Positions 33,234 to 40,949 of a stretch of 64,000 nt of DNA are shown one piece after another. Every line of letters begins with the position of its first letter. Positions within the stretch are counted from its first letter, which is position 1. This stretch comes from Flavobacterium plurextorum (lineage in GTDB: Bacteria > Bacteroidota > Bacteroidia > Flavobacteriales > Flavobacteriaceae), in NCBI RefSeq assembly GCF_002217395.1, contig NZ_MUHD01000016.1:189860-253859 (forward strand). The letters run 5' to 3'. The notes beneath the pieces are model-generated. The model was not told where the DNA came from. It saw only the letters and a program-made list of their open reading frames with translations, and did no database searches. The position numbers and the translations under genes were made by a program.

Positions 33234-34067
33234 ATGAGAAAAATAGTTATCGCACTATCAGTATTAATGGCCTTAACTTCGTGTGTATCGAAAAAGCAAT
33301 ACGCAGCATTAGAAGCTAAGAACAAAGAAACTCAAGACTTACTAAACTCTTGTACTGTTAAGTTAAATTCTTGTTTAACTGAAAAAGCTGCATTGGCCGC
33401 TACAGCAGAAAGCTATAAACAACACAATCAAGACTTAATCAGTACTTCTAAAGACTTAACTGTTTTAACTACTAAAGGAGCTGAAAACCTTGAAAAATCT
33501 TTAGAAAGCTTGAAAGAAAAAGATTTAAAAATCTCTAGACTTCAAGACGCACTTACTAAAAAAGACAGTGTAACTTTAGCTTTAGTTACAAGCTTGAAAG
33601 GTGCTGTTGGAATCAATGATCCAGATATCGAAATCAACGTAGAAAAAGGAGTTGTATTTATTTCTATCGCAGACAAATTATTATTCAAAAGTGGTAGCTA
33701 TGATGTAACTGACAAAGCTAAAGGTGTTTTGGCTAAAGTTGCAAAAGTAGTAAACGACAAACCTGATTTTGAATGTATGGTTGAAGGTCACACAGATAAT
33801 GTACCATACAAAAGCAACGGAATCTTGTTAGACAACTGGGATTTAAGTGTTAAACGTTCAACTTCTATTGTACGTGTATTAACAAATGACCTTGGTGTTA
33901 ACCCTGCAAAATTAATCGCAGCTGGTAGAAGTTCTTATGTACCATTAGTAGCTAATGATACTCCAGATGACAGAGCTCGTAACAGAAGAACTCGTATTGT
34001 TGTTATGCCAAAAATCGATCAGTTCTACGACATGATTGAAAAAGAAATGAAAAAACAAGCAAAATAA
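33234..34067 (+). CDS. OmpA-family peptidoglycan-binding lipoprotein
   Basis: This 277-residue protein has a lipoprotein signal (MRKIVIALSVLMALTSC, Cys at 17), a helical coiled segment (about 25-115) and a C-terminal OmpA domain. The domain shows VVFISIADKLLFKSGSYDV, VEGHTDNVPY, LSVKRSTSIVRVL and ARNRRTRIVV, the residues that bind diaminopimelate in peptidoglycan. It links the outer membrane to the cell wall. Codon use is smooth and the gene has its own -7 motif and a strong terminator, suggesting high expression. Confidence 0.93.
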   Translation: MRKIVIALSVLMALTSCVSKKQYAALEAKNKETQDLLNSCTVKLNSCLTEKAALAATAESYKQHNQDLISTSKDLTVLTTKGAENLEKSLESLKEKDLKISRLQDALTKKDSVTLALVTSLKGAVGINDPDIEINVEKGVVFISIADKLLFKSGSYDVTDKAKGVLAKVAKVVNDKPDFECMVEGHTDNVPYKSNGILLDNWDLSVKRSTSIVRVLTNDLGVNPAKLIAAGRSSYVPLVANDTPDDRARNRRTRIVVMPKIDQFYDMIEKEMKKQAK

Positions 34068-34095
34068 TTTAAAGTAACATACTTTATTATACAGA

Positions 34096-34121
34096 AAAAG
34101 CAGGTCAATTGACCTGCTTTT
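34096..34121. terminator. Terminator of the OmpA-like gene
   Basis: A 26-nt perfect palindrome around CAATTG (AAAAGCAGGTCAA and its complement) ends in a T-run. Confidence 0.92.
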
Positions 34122-34255
34122 ATGTATCCTTAATTTTTTTAATAACCAATTAAATATAAATCAAGAATAGCATTATTTTTAAATTAACTAACTAAATTAT
34201 AACTTTATTAAAGTTAGGTATTTATTTTTAACTTTTATACGATTTAAGTTTTTTT

Positions 34256-34876
34256 TTACAAAATTCCTATATCTCCCTTTCCTTCTCTGACAATAACCGG
34301 CTCGTGTTCTGACAAGTCAATAATTGTCGATCCTACATTATCTCCATAACCTCCATCAATTACCAAATCTACAAGATTTTGCCATTTTTCAAAAATTAAT
34401 TCAGGATCTGTTGTGTATTCAATTACATCATCTTCATCTCGAATCGAAGTTGAAACAACTGGATTCCCTAATTGGCGAACAATTTCTAAAATAATATTAT
34501 TATCAGGAACACGAATACCCACAGTAGTTTTCTTTTTAAACTCTTTAGGCAAATTATTATTCCCTGGCAAAATAAAAGTATAGGGTCCTGGTAAAGCTCT
34601 TTTTAGTATTTTAAAAGTTGATGTATTAATCTGGCGTACATAATCTGATAAATTACTTAAATCATGACAAATAAACGAAAAATTTGCTTTCTCTAGCTTA
34701 ACTCCTTTAATTTTTGCGATTTTTTCTAAAGCACGCGAATTAGTAATATCACAACCTAAACCGTAAACAGTATCTGTTGGATAAATTACCAAACCTCCAT
34801 TTTGAAGCACTTTTACAACCTTTGCAATAGCAGCTTCACTAGGTTTATCTGGGTATATTTTTATAAATTCCGCCAT
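34256..34876 (-). CDS. tsaC: L-threonylcarbamoyladenylate synthase
   Basis: This 206-residue YrdC-fold enzyme makes threonylcarbamoyl-AMP for the t6A37 modification of ANN-decoding tRNAs. Signature blocks are VIYPTDTVYGLGCDI (30-44), FSFICHDLSNLSDYV and TVGIRVPDNNII, ending in VVREGKGDI. It is the short TsaC/YciO-like form without a Sua5 tail, so YciO identity is the main alternative. A repeat-rich spacer separates it from the UvrD gene upstream. Confidence 0.85.
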   Translation of the reverse strand: MAEFIKIYPDKPSEAAIAKVVKVLQNGGLVIYPTDTVYGLGCDITNSRALEKIAKIKGVKLEKANFSFICHDLSNLSDYVRQINTSTFKILKRALPGPYTFILPGNNNLPKEFKKKTTVGIRVPDNNIILEIVRQLGNPVVSTSIRDEDDVIEYTTDPELIFEKWQNLVDLVIDGGYGDNVGSTIIDLSEHEPVIVREGKGDIGIL

Positions 34877-34885
34877 AATATTTTT

Positions 34886-34993
34886 GTTTCAAGTTTTTTT
34901 TGTTTGCTTCGCCTGTTCGGCATTCTGCCTCGAGTCAAGTTTCAAGTTTGTGCTCCAAAACTTGAAACTTCAAACCTGAAACTTGAAACATAT
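34886..34993. repeat. TTTCAAG-type intergenic repeat
   Basis: GTTTCAAG and CAAGTTTCAAGTTT copies face AACTTGAAACTTC and CCTGAAACTTGAAAC copies, so the spacer can fold on itself. It shares the AACTTGAAAC and CCTGAAAC words with 24632-24656 and 31650-31690. Confidence 0.55.
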
Positions 34994-34995
34994 AT

Positions 34996-37332
34996 TTATC
35001 CCACCACATCTAATTTAGCAAATCTCAGCAAAAGCTTTTTAATACCTCCTACTTCAAATTTGATCTCTGCTTTTTTATCAGCTCCAACACCTTCAAGATT
35101 AACCACTTCACCTTTTCCAAAACGTTCGTGCATTACAACATTTCCAACCGTTAACTTATTATCAAATAAATTAGCACCTGAACTTACCGGCGCATTTCCT
35201 GCAACAGGTTTTAACTTTCGAATATTTAAATCTGGCTTCGGATTATTATCCGTTATATGTTTTGGAGGCGTTCCTCCTACTGGTTTTGCTAATCTCAATT
35301 TCGATTTATCAACATCTCCAAAAATGTCTCCGTCAATAGGCGATTTATAACGATAATTAGTCTCCGCAGGAGTCAAATATTCTAGAAACTGTCCGTCGAT
35401 TTCTTCAATAAAACGTGAAGGCTCACTATCAGTCAATTTCCCCCAGCGATAACGAGATTGTGCATACGTTAAATAAGCTTGGTGTTCTGCACGTGTTAAA
35501 GCTACGTAAAATAATCTACGTTCTTCTTCCAATTCACTTCTAGTACTCATACTCATCGCACTCGGAAACAAATCTTCCTCCATACCAACTACAAAAACAT
35601 GAGGAAACTCAAGTCCTTTTGCTAAGTGAATCGTCATCAATGCTACACGATCATCATCATTAGTATCTTTATCCAAATCTGTTGCCAAAGCTACATCTTC
35701 CATAAATTCAGCCAAAGCACCTCTTGCACCATCAATTTCTTTTTGTCCTTCAGTAAAATCTTTAATACCGTTTAAAAGTTCTTCAATATTCTGAATTTTT
35801 GCCATTCCTTCAGGAGTCGCATCTTTTTTCAATTCTTGAACCAGACCCGTTTTTTTCGCAACATGGTCCGTTATATAAAAAGCATCCTGATTTTGATCAA
35901 TAACCTGAAAACTCTGAATCATTGTTACGAAATCCTTCAGTTTATTCTTCGTTCCAGCATTCAGCTTTAAGTCAATTTTATCAATATTAACCATTACTTC
36001 CCAAATCGATCGTTTGTAATGATTGGCAGCAATAGTAAGTTTTTCTACAGTTGTATCTCCAATTCCACGAGCAGGATAATTGATAACACGAATCAACGCT
36101 TCTTCATCTTTTGGATTAATTACTAAACGCAAATAACACAAAACATCCTTTATTTCTTTACGTTGATAGAACGATAATCCTCCATAAATTCTATACGGAA
36201 TATCACGTTTTCTTAACGCATCTTCCATTGCACGAGACTGCGCATTGGTACGGTACAAAATCGCAAAAGAGCCATTATGAAGCTGATTCTGCATTTTTTG
36301 TTCAAAAATCGTACTTGCTACAAAACGACCTTCTTCAGCATCAGTCAAACTTCGGTGGACTTTAATTTTAGGTCCAAAATCATTTGCTGTCCAAACTACT
36401 TTATCAAGTTTGGTTTTGTTATGCTCCATTACCGTATTTGCGGCTTCAACAATATTACGGGTTGATCGGTAATTTTGCTCTAAACGGAACATTATAACAC
36501 CCTCGTAATCCTTCTGGAAATTCAGAATGTTATTAATATTTGCTCCACGAAATGCATAGATACTTTGAGCATCATCTCCAACCACACAAATATTCTGGAA
36601 TTTATCTGATAAAGCTCTTACAATCAAATACTGAGAGTGATTCGTATCTTGGTACTCATCAACCAAAATATAACGAAAACGGTTTTGATATTTAGCCAAA
36701 ACCTCAGGAAAACGAGTTAGTAATTCGTTGGTTTTCAATAATAAATCATCAAAATCCATTGCACCTGCTTTAAAACAACGCTCTACATATTGCTGATAAA
36801 TATCTCCTAATCTAGGTCTTTTTGCCATTGCATCGGCCTCAACTAATTCTGGATTGTTGAAATAGGCTTTTACCGTAATTAAACTGTTTTTATAACTTGA
36901 AATACGTCCTAAAATCTGTTTCGGTTTATAAACATCACGATCCAGCTGCATTTCTTTAATAATCGAAGAAATTAATCTAGCAGAATCCTGAGAATCGTAA
37001 ATAGTAAAATTCGATGGATACCCTAAATGATCTGATTCTGAACGCAGAATACGAGCAAAAATGGAGTGAAAAGTTCCCATCCAAAGGTTTTTTGCTTCAG
37101 ATGCTCCCACAATATCCGAAATCCTGTGTTTCATTTCACGAGCCGCTTTATTGGTAAAAGTCAGCGATAAAATATTGAAGGCATCAATACCTTGAGCCAT
37201 CAAATAAGCAATTCTAATTGTTAAAACACGGGTTTTCCCCGAACCTGCACCAGCAATAATAATCATTGGCCCGTCTTTTTTTAGAACGGGTTGTCGTTGC
37301 GCTTCATTGAGTTGATCAATGTACTTTTGCAT
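34996..37332 (-). CDS. UvrD/PcrA-type DNA helicase
   Basis: This 778-residue superfamily 1 helicase acts in excision repair and replication-conflict resolution. Motifs are IIAGAGSGKTRVLTIR (Walker A near residue 23), VDEYQDTNHSQY, GDDAQSIYAFRGA, VALMTIHLAKGLEFPHVF and VALTRAEHQAYLTYAQSR. The C-terminal Tudor-like domain (VVMHERFGKGEVV..) contacts RNA polymerase in PcrA. I place the start at 37332 (MQKYIDQLNEAQR), the usual flavobacterial N-terminus. An ATG at 37347 is possible, and the longest frame uses a TTG. Confidence 0.93.
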   Translation of the reverse strand: MQKYIDQLNEAQRQPVLKKDGPMIIIAGAGSGKTRVLTIRIAYLMAQGIDAFNILSLTFTNKAAREMKHRISDIVGASEAKNLWMGTFHSIFARILRSESDHLGYPSNFTIYDSQDSARLISSIIKEMQLDRDVYKPKQILGRISSYKNSLITVKAYFNNPELVEADAMAKRPRLGDIYQQYVERCFKAGAMDFDDLLLKTNELLTRFPEVLAKYQNRFRYILVDEYQDTNHSQYLIVRALSDKFQNICVVGDDAQSIYAFRGANINNILNFQKDYEGVIMFRLEQNYRSTRNIVEAANTVMEHNKTKLDKVVWTANDFGPKIKVHRSLTDAEEGRFVASTIFEQKMQNQLHNGSFAILYRTNAQSRAMEDALRKRDIPYRIYGGLSFYQRKEIKDVLCYLRLVINPKDEEALIRVINYPARGIGDTTVEKLTIAANHYKRSIWEVMVNIDKIDLKLNAGTKNKLKDFVTMIQSFQVIDQNQDAFYITDHVAKKTGLVQELKKDATPEGMAKIQNIEELLNGIKDFTEGQKEIDGARGALAEFMEDVALATDLDKDTNDDDRVALMTIHLAKGLEFPHVFVVGMEEDLFPSAMSMSTRSELEEERRLFYVALTRAEHQAYLTYAQSRYRWGKLTDSEPSRFIEEIDGQFLEYLTPAETNYRYKSPIDGDIFGDVDKSKLRLAKPVGGTPPKHITDNNPKPDLNIRKLKPVAGNAPVSSGANLFDNKLTVGNVVMHERFGKGEVVNLEGVGADKKAEIKFEVGGIKKLLLRFAKLDVVG

Positions 37333-37356
37333 GAAATTTTTCTCCATATGATGCAA

Positions 37357-37690
37357 AAATAAGAATTTAAAGAGAAAGTTCCTAAGATACTAAGACGCTA
37401 AGGTTCTAAGTTTTTTTGAAGCTGAAGAATAGGCATTTTATTAAATATGATTTCCTGCTTTCGGCTTTATCTCTCCTCCCGATAGCCATCGGGAGGAGAG
37501 GATATCGCCTCTATCAGGGCTAAAATCAAACAATTGACTTTCTTTAAATATTTTGAACCTTATAAGATATGAGTTTATTTAATTCTATTGTAAGTAAAAC
37601 ACTGAAAATGCTTATATTAAGTGCAATTTCGAAAAACATATTAAAAATAAAGCTTATAATTTCTTATATCACTTATATGGTTTAAGTAAA
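37357..37690. other. Repeat-rich intergenic region with GC-rich hairpin
   Basis: The 334 bp hold no gene. Near 37384-37412 is a degenerate CTAAG repeat (CTAAGATACTAAG, CTAAGGTTCTAAG). At 37471-37500, CTCTCCTCCCGAT pairs perfectly with ATCGGGAGGAGAG around the loop AGCC, far more GC-rich than its surroundings. It has no U-tract. It looks like an inserted REP-like unit. Confidence 0.6.
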
Positions 37691-38458
37691 CTATTTGAAG
37701 AAAACGTCGTAGGCAAATCGAATCAATGTTCCGACAACTACAACTAGAAAGAAAATCCTAATAAATCCATTTCCTTTATTAATGGCCAATTTTGCACCAA
37801 GCCATCCACCAAGTCCGTTACTAATTGCCATTGGAATTGCAATTGCCCAAATGATTTTTCCTTTAATCATAAATAAACAAATCGAACCAAAATTAGTCGC
37901 CAGATTAACCATTTTAGCATTTGCAGAAGCGTGCAAAAAGTCAAAACCCAAAAGTGCAATAAAAGCTACTACAAAAAAACTTCCTGTTCCAGGACCAATA
38001 AAACCATCATAAAAACCAACAATTACACTAATTACCACTGCATAAATTATCTGAGTGGTTTCTGAATGGTCTTTCGCAGCATGCTGACCAAAGTTTTTCT
38101 TAGCATACGTGTATATAAACAACAATGATAAAACAACAAGTAGAAGCGGTTTCATAAAATCATTGCTGACCATAGTTAATATTGTAGATCCCAAAAAAGC
38201 CGATGGAACAGCTAAACACATCATAATCAAGAGCGATTTCCATTGAATTACTACTTTTTTAAGATATTGAAATGCAGCAAAAGCGGTTCCAGTGAAAGCC
38301 GGAATTTTTAAACTTCCAATAACTGTTGAAACGGGAAGATTTGGTAATAAAATTAACCCCATTGGAGTTTGAATTAATCCGCCGCCGCCCACAATAGCAT
38401 CGATAAATCCTGCTGCGAACGCTGCCAAACAAAGAAAAAGTATTACGTATGAATCCAT
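37691..38458 (-). CDS. TSUP-family sulfite/organosulfonate-type permease
   Basis: This 255-residue inner-membrane protein has about eight helices of the TauE/SafE family. It starts FLCLAAFAAGFIDAIVGGGGLIQTP and has the repeated half with GFYDGFIGPGTGSFFVVAF, the two Gly-rich repeats that define the fold. Substrates in the family are sulfite, sulfoacetate and similar anions; none can be deduced here because no sulfur genes are adjacent. It is divergent from the gene at 38585. Confidence 0.9.
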   Translation of the reverse strand: MDSYVILFLCLAAFAAGFIDAIVGGGGLIQTPMGLILLPNLPVSTVIGSLKIPAFTGTAFAAFQYLKKVVIQWKSLLIMMCLAVPSAFLGSTILTMVSNDFMKPLLLVVLSLLFIYTYAKKNFGQHAAKDHSETTQIIYAVVISVIVGFYDGFIGPGTGSFFVVAFIALLGFDFLHASANAKMVNLATNFGSICLFMIKGKIIWAIAIPMAISNGLGGWLGAKLAINKGNGFIRIFFLVVVVGTLIRFAYDVFFK

Positions 38459-38560
38459 TAAAAGTATATTTTTGGTAGATTTTGAGAATCTGAATGCAAA
38501 AGTAAAGCTTACATTTTGTTTATTGCGATAAATTTAAACTAGATTTTTACTCAAAAAGCA

Positions 38561-38568
38561 TATTTTTG
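38561..38568 (+). promoter_or_regulatory. -7 promoter motif
   Basis: TATTTTTG fits TAnnTTTG and lies 17 nt before the ATG at 38585. Confidence 0.4.
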
Positions 38569-38584
38569 CTAAAAAATTACCCAA

Positions 38585-39106
38585 ATGGATTTTACAAAAA
38601 TTATAGAATTAGCCAGTTATACTTTACCTGCAATTGTGACTGGATTTGTTGCGTACAGTTTTTTTGAACTGCACATTAAAAACAACGACAAAAAGCGTGC
38701 TTTTTTATTGAATAGAGAATATCAAAAGCAATCTTTACCTATACGTTTACAGGCGTACGAACGTATGACTTTATTTTTGGAACGTATTAATTTAACAAAA
38801 TTATTAATTAGAATTTCTCCTATTTCAAACGATAAGCATGATTATGAAAATTACGTAATCGATCAAATTGAACAAGAGTTTGAACATAACTTAACGCAGC
38901 AAATTTATATGTCTGACGAGTGTTGGACAATTATAACTACAGCCAAAAATGCTACAATCCAAATGATTCGTAAAGCTGCAATGAGCGATAAAGTAGAAAA
39001 TGCCGATAAACTGCGTGAAGTAATCCTGAATGACCTACTAGAAAAACAATCTCCAAGCAACGCAGCTTTAGGATATATTAAAAATGAAGTTGCTGAACTT
39101 TGGTAA
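38585..39106 (+). CDS. Conserved flavobacterial membrane-anchored protein (DUF7935-like)
   Basis: This 173-residue protein has one N-terminal membrane segment (about 8-28, ASYTLPAIVTGFVAYSFFEL). A helical cytoplasmic domain follows with REYQKQSLPIRLQAYERMTLF, QIYMSDECW and SNAALGYIKNEVAELW. I recall this as a conserved hypothetical family of Bacteroidota, but the domain number is from memory. No enzyme motif is seen. It has its own -7 motif and ends at a bidirectional terminator. Confidence 0.75.
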   Translation: MDFTKIIELASYTLPAIVTGFVAYSFFELHIKNNDKKRAFLLNREYQKQSLPIRLQAYERMTLFLERINLTKLLIRISPISNDKHDYENYVIDQIEQEFEHNLTQQIYMSDECWTIITTAKNATIQMIRKAAMSDKVENADKLREVILNDLLEKQSPSNAALGYIKNEVAELW

Positions 39107-39110
39107 AAAA

Positions 39111-39159
39111 AACTTAGAGTTCAGACTTTAGATTTAATCTAGAATATGAACTCTAAGTT
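39111..39159. terminator. Bidirectional terminator hairpin
   Basis: AACTTAGAGTTCA (39111-39123) pairs perfectly with TGAACTCTAAGTT (39147-39159), preceded by an A-run and followed by TTT. It lies between convergent genes. Confidence 0.8.
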
Positions 39160-39165
39160 TTTATA

Positions 39166-39894
39166 TTATCTTTTGTTTTTAGTGATCCAATAAATAATAT
39201 TTATCGTTTCCTCTAATTCTTTTTCTTCAACTTCAAATTTATCAAATGACGTTTTAGGGCTTGAAGCTCCTGCTGCCATAATTCGACCTGCTTTCACTTC
39301 GTTTACTCTATCATAAGCAACCATATCTCGCAAAGCATATTTCGATACCTGTTTTACATTTACAATTTTTACGTCTAATGCTTTTGCAATATTATCAGCA
39401 TTATTCTTAGCATCATTAATCGCACTCTGAACTAATTTCAATCTCGAAGTTTTTTCCAATCCTTCAGAGAGAAAAGTTTCAAATTCAGCGTCCAAATCTT
39501 TGATATTTTCGCTTTGTATTTCCTGATAAAATGCTTCGATTATCTTGTTATCCAAAGCAAAATTTATTGATAAGGAATTAGTAACAGTATATTCCTTTTT
39601 ATGATCACTATTCTCACTGCTGGATATTCTGTATTCAGAAATTTTTATATTTTTTTCAGTAAAACCAATATTAAAAAGCCCTTTTTGAAGTTTTTCAATT
39701 TCTTCGTTTAACTCTTTAATGGCTGTTGTTTCAATTAAATTTTGCTTCTCAATTGTAACTTTAAATCTTGCACAATCAGGTTTAACTTTGATTCTAGAAT
39801 TTCCTTCAGCGGTTATTTCACTACCTATGTTTACTTGTGAAAATACTGGAATTACATAAGCTAAAAAAAATAAAACTGTAATTATTTTTCTCAT
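39166..39894 (-). CDS. SIMPL-domain exported protein (DUF541)
   Basis: This 242-residue protein has a signal peptide (MRKIITVLFFLAYVIPVFSQ) and a SIMPL domain: ITAEGNSRIKVKPDCARFKVTIEKQ at the start, AINDAKNNADNIAKALDVKI in the middle. Family members are periplasmic or outer-membrane-linked and tied to stress responses, without known chemistry. The start is ATG at 39894; two earlier in-frame codons begin with TTG. It precedes the patatin gene on the same strand by position but is transcribed after it, with a 48-bp gap. Confidence 0.88.
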   Translation of the reverse strand: MRKIITVLFFLAYVIPVFSQVNIGSEITAEGNSRIKVKPDCARFKVTIEKQNLIETTAIKELNEEIEKLQKGLFNIGFTEKNIKISEYRISSSENSDHKKEYTVTNSLSINFALDNKIIEAFYQEIQSENIKDLDAEFETFLSEGLEKTSRLKLVQSAINDAKNNADNIAKALDVKIVNVKQVSKYALRDMVAYDRVNEVKAGRIMAAGASSPKTSFDKFEVEEKELEETINIIYWITKNKR

Positions 39895-39942
39895 TATCAA
39901 TACTATTTTAAATGTTGTTATTTCATAATGTAAATTCTAAAA

Positions 39943-40842
39943 TCACCTATTATCACTCATAACCTCAGATTTATTCTGAGCATATTCATAACCTTGTTCC
40001 CACCATTCTTTCATTACCTCTTTATTAAAGATCAAGGCATTATCTGTCAGTTTGGTTGGCGTGTAATACAAATTAAGTTTCACATCTTTATTGTTTGCCA
40101 TAAGCTTTCCTATTGCGATATCGTGTTTTTCGACTTGATCTAAGGCAATTCGAAACAAATCAATCATCAAGGAAAACGGATTTTTACCAATTACTGTCTT
40201 TGTTGTATTAACTTCGGTTTCAAGGATTATAACATCAATTTCGGTTGCGCCGCGATTAATAGCTTCGCGAATAGGAACTAAACTTGAAAATCCTCCATCG
40301 CCATATTCTGAATTGTTTTTAGTAACTAAACTCATAAACGGAACATAATTACTGGAAATCCACGACCATTCGCAAAACTCTTCGTAACTGCAGTCTTTAA
40401 CCGATTTATACTCCGATTCGTTTTTGGTAAAATTGGTTACAGTTATAACAACATCAGTATCTAATTTTTTCAATTTATTAAAATCGGACAGCGAGAAATT
40501 ATTCTGAATATATTTTCTTAAACCTTTACTTTCACCAAAAGTTCTTTTTCCTTTAAAGAATTGACGTAATACATTGAAGTGATTGATGGTAACAATATCT
40601 ATTCCTTCTTTTACTTTAACTACAAACGGGCAAATATTAAAAATACTAGCCATGGTGACATTAGTATAAACGGAATGGATTTTTTTAATATGACCAAGTG
40701 CGAGATGCGGAATTAGAAGACTTCCTGTAGATGTTCCGATAAACAAATCATATTCATTTCTTTTTTCTTCAATCAAATATTGTGCAACTCCGCCGGCAAA
40801 TGCGCCTTTACTTCCACCGCCAGAAATAACTAATGCTTTCAT
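39943..40842 (-). CDS. Patatin-like phospholipase
   Basis: This 299-residue serine-aspartate lipid acyl hydrolase has the oxyanion loop SGGGSKGAFAGG (6-17), the nucleophile elbow GTSTG and the catalytic dyad motif YGDGG. The start is ATG at 40842 (MKALVISGGGSKG); the longer frame from 40887 adds 15 residues not expected for the family. No signal peptide, so it is cytoplasmic or peripheral. It may share a transcript with the SIMPL gene downstream. Confidence 0.9.
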   Translation of the reverse strand: MKALVISGGGSKGAFAGGVAQYLIEEKRNEYDLFIGTSTGSLLIPHLALGHIKKIHSVYTNVTMASIFNICPFVVKVKEGIDIVTINHFNVLRQFFKGKRTFGESKGLRKYIQNNFSLSDFNKLKKLDTDVVITVTNFTKNESEYKSVKDCSYEEFCEWSWISSNYVPFMSLVTKNNSEYGDGGFSSLVPIREAINRGATEIDVIILETEVNTTKTVIGKNPFSLMIDLFRIALDQVEKHDIAIGKLMANNKDVKLNLYYTPTKLTDNALIFNKEVMKEWWEQGYEYAQNKSEVMSDNR

Positions 40843-40949
40843 AAAATTTAATGTAGGTTTGTTTTTTGATTTTTTTAAAAGAAACAAGAATAAAGACTTC
40901 TTTTAATCGCTAGTTTCTTGCATCTCTCTTATTGCTTCTATTTTCTATT

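Noticed and set aside
40843..40887. Longer N-terminus for the patatin-like protein
   Set aside because: The family begins at the strand preceding GGGSKG, which fits ATG 40842.
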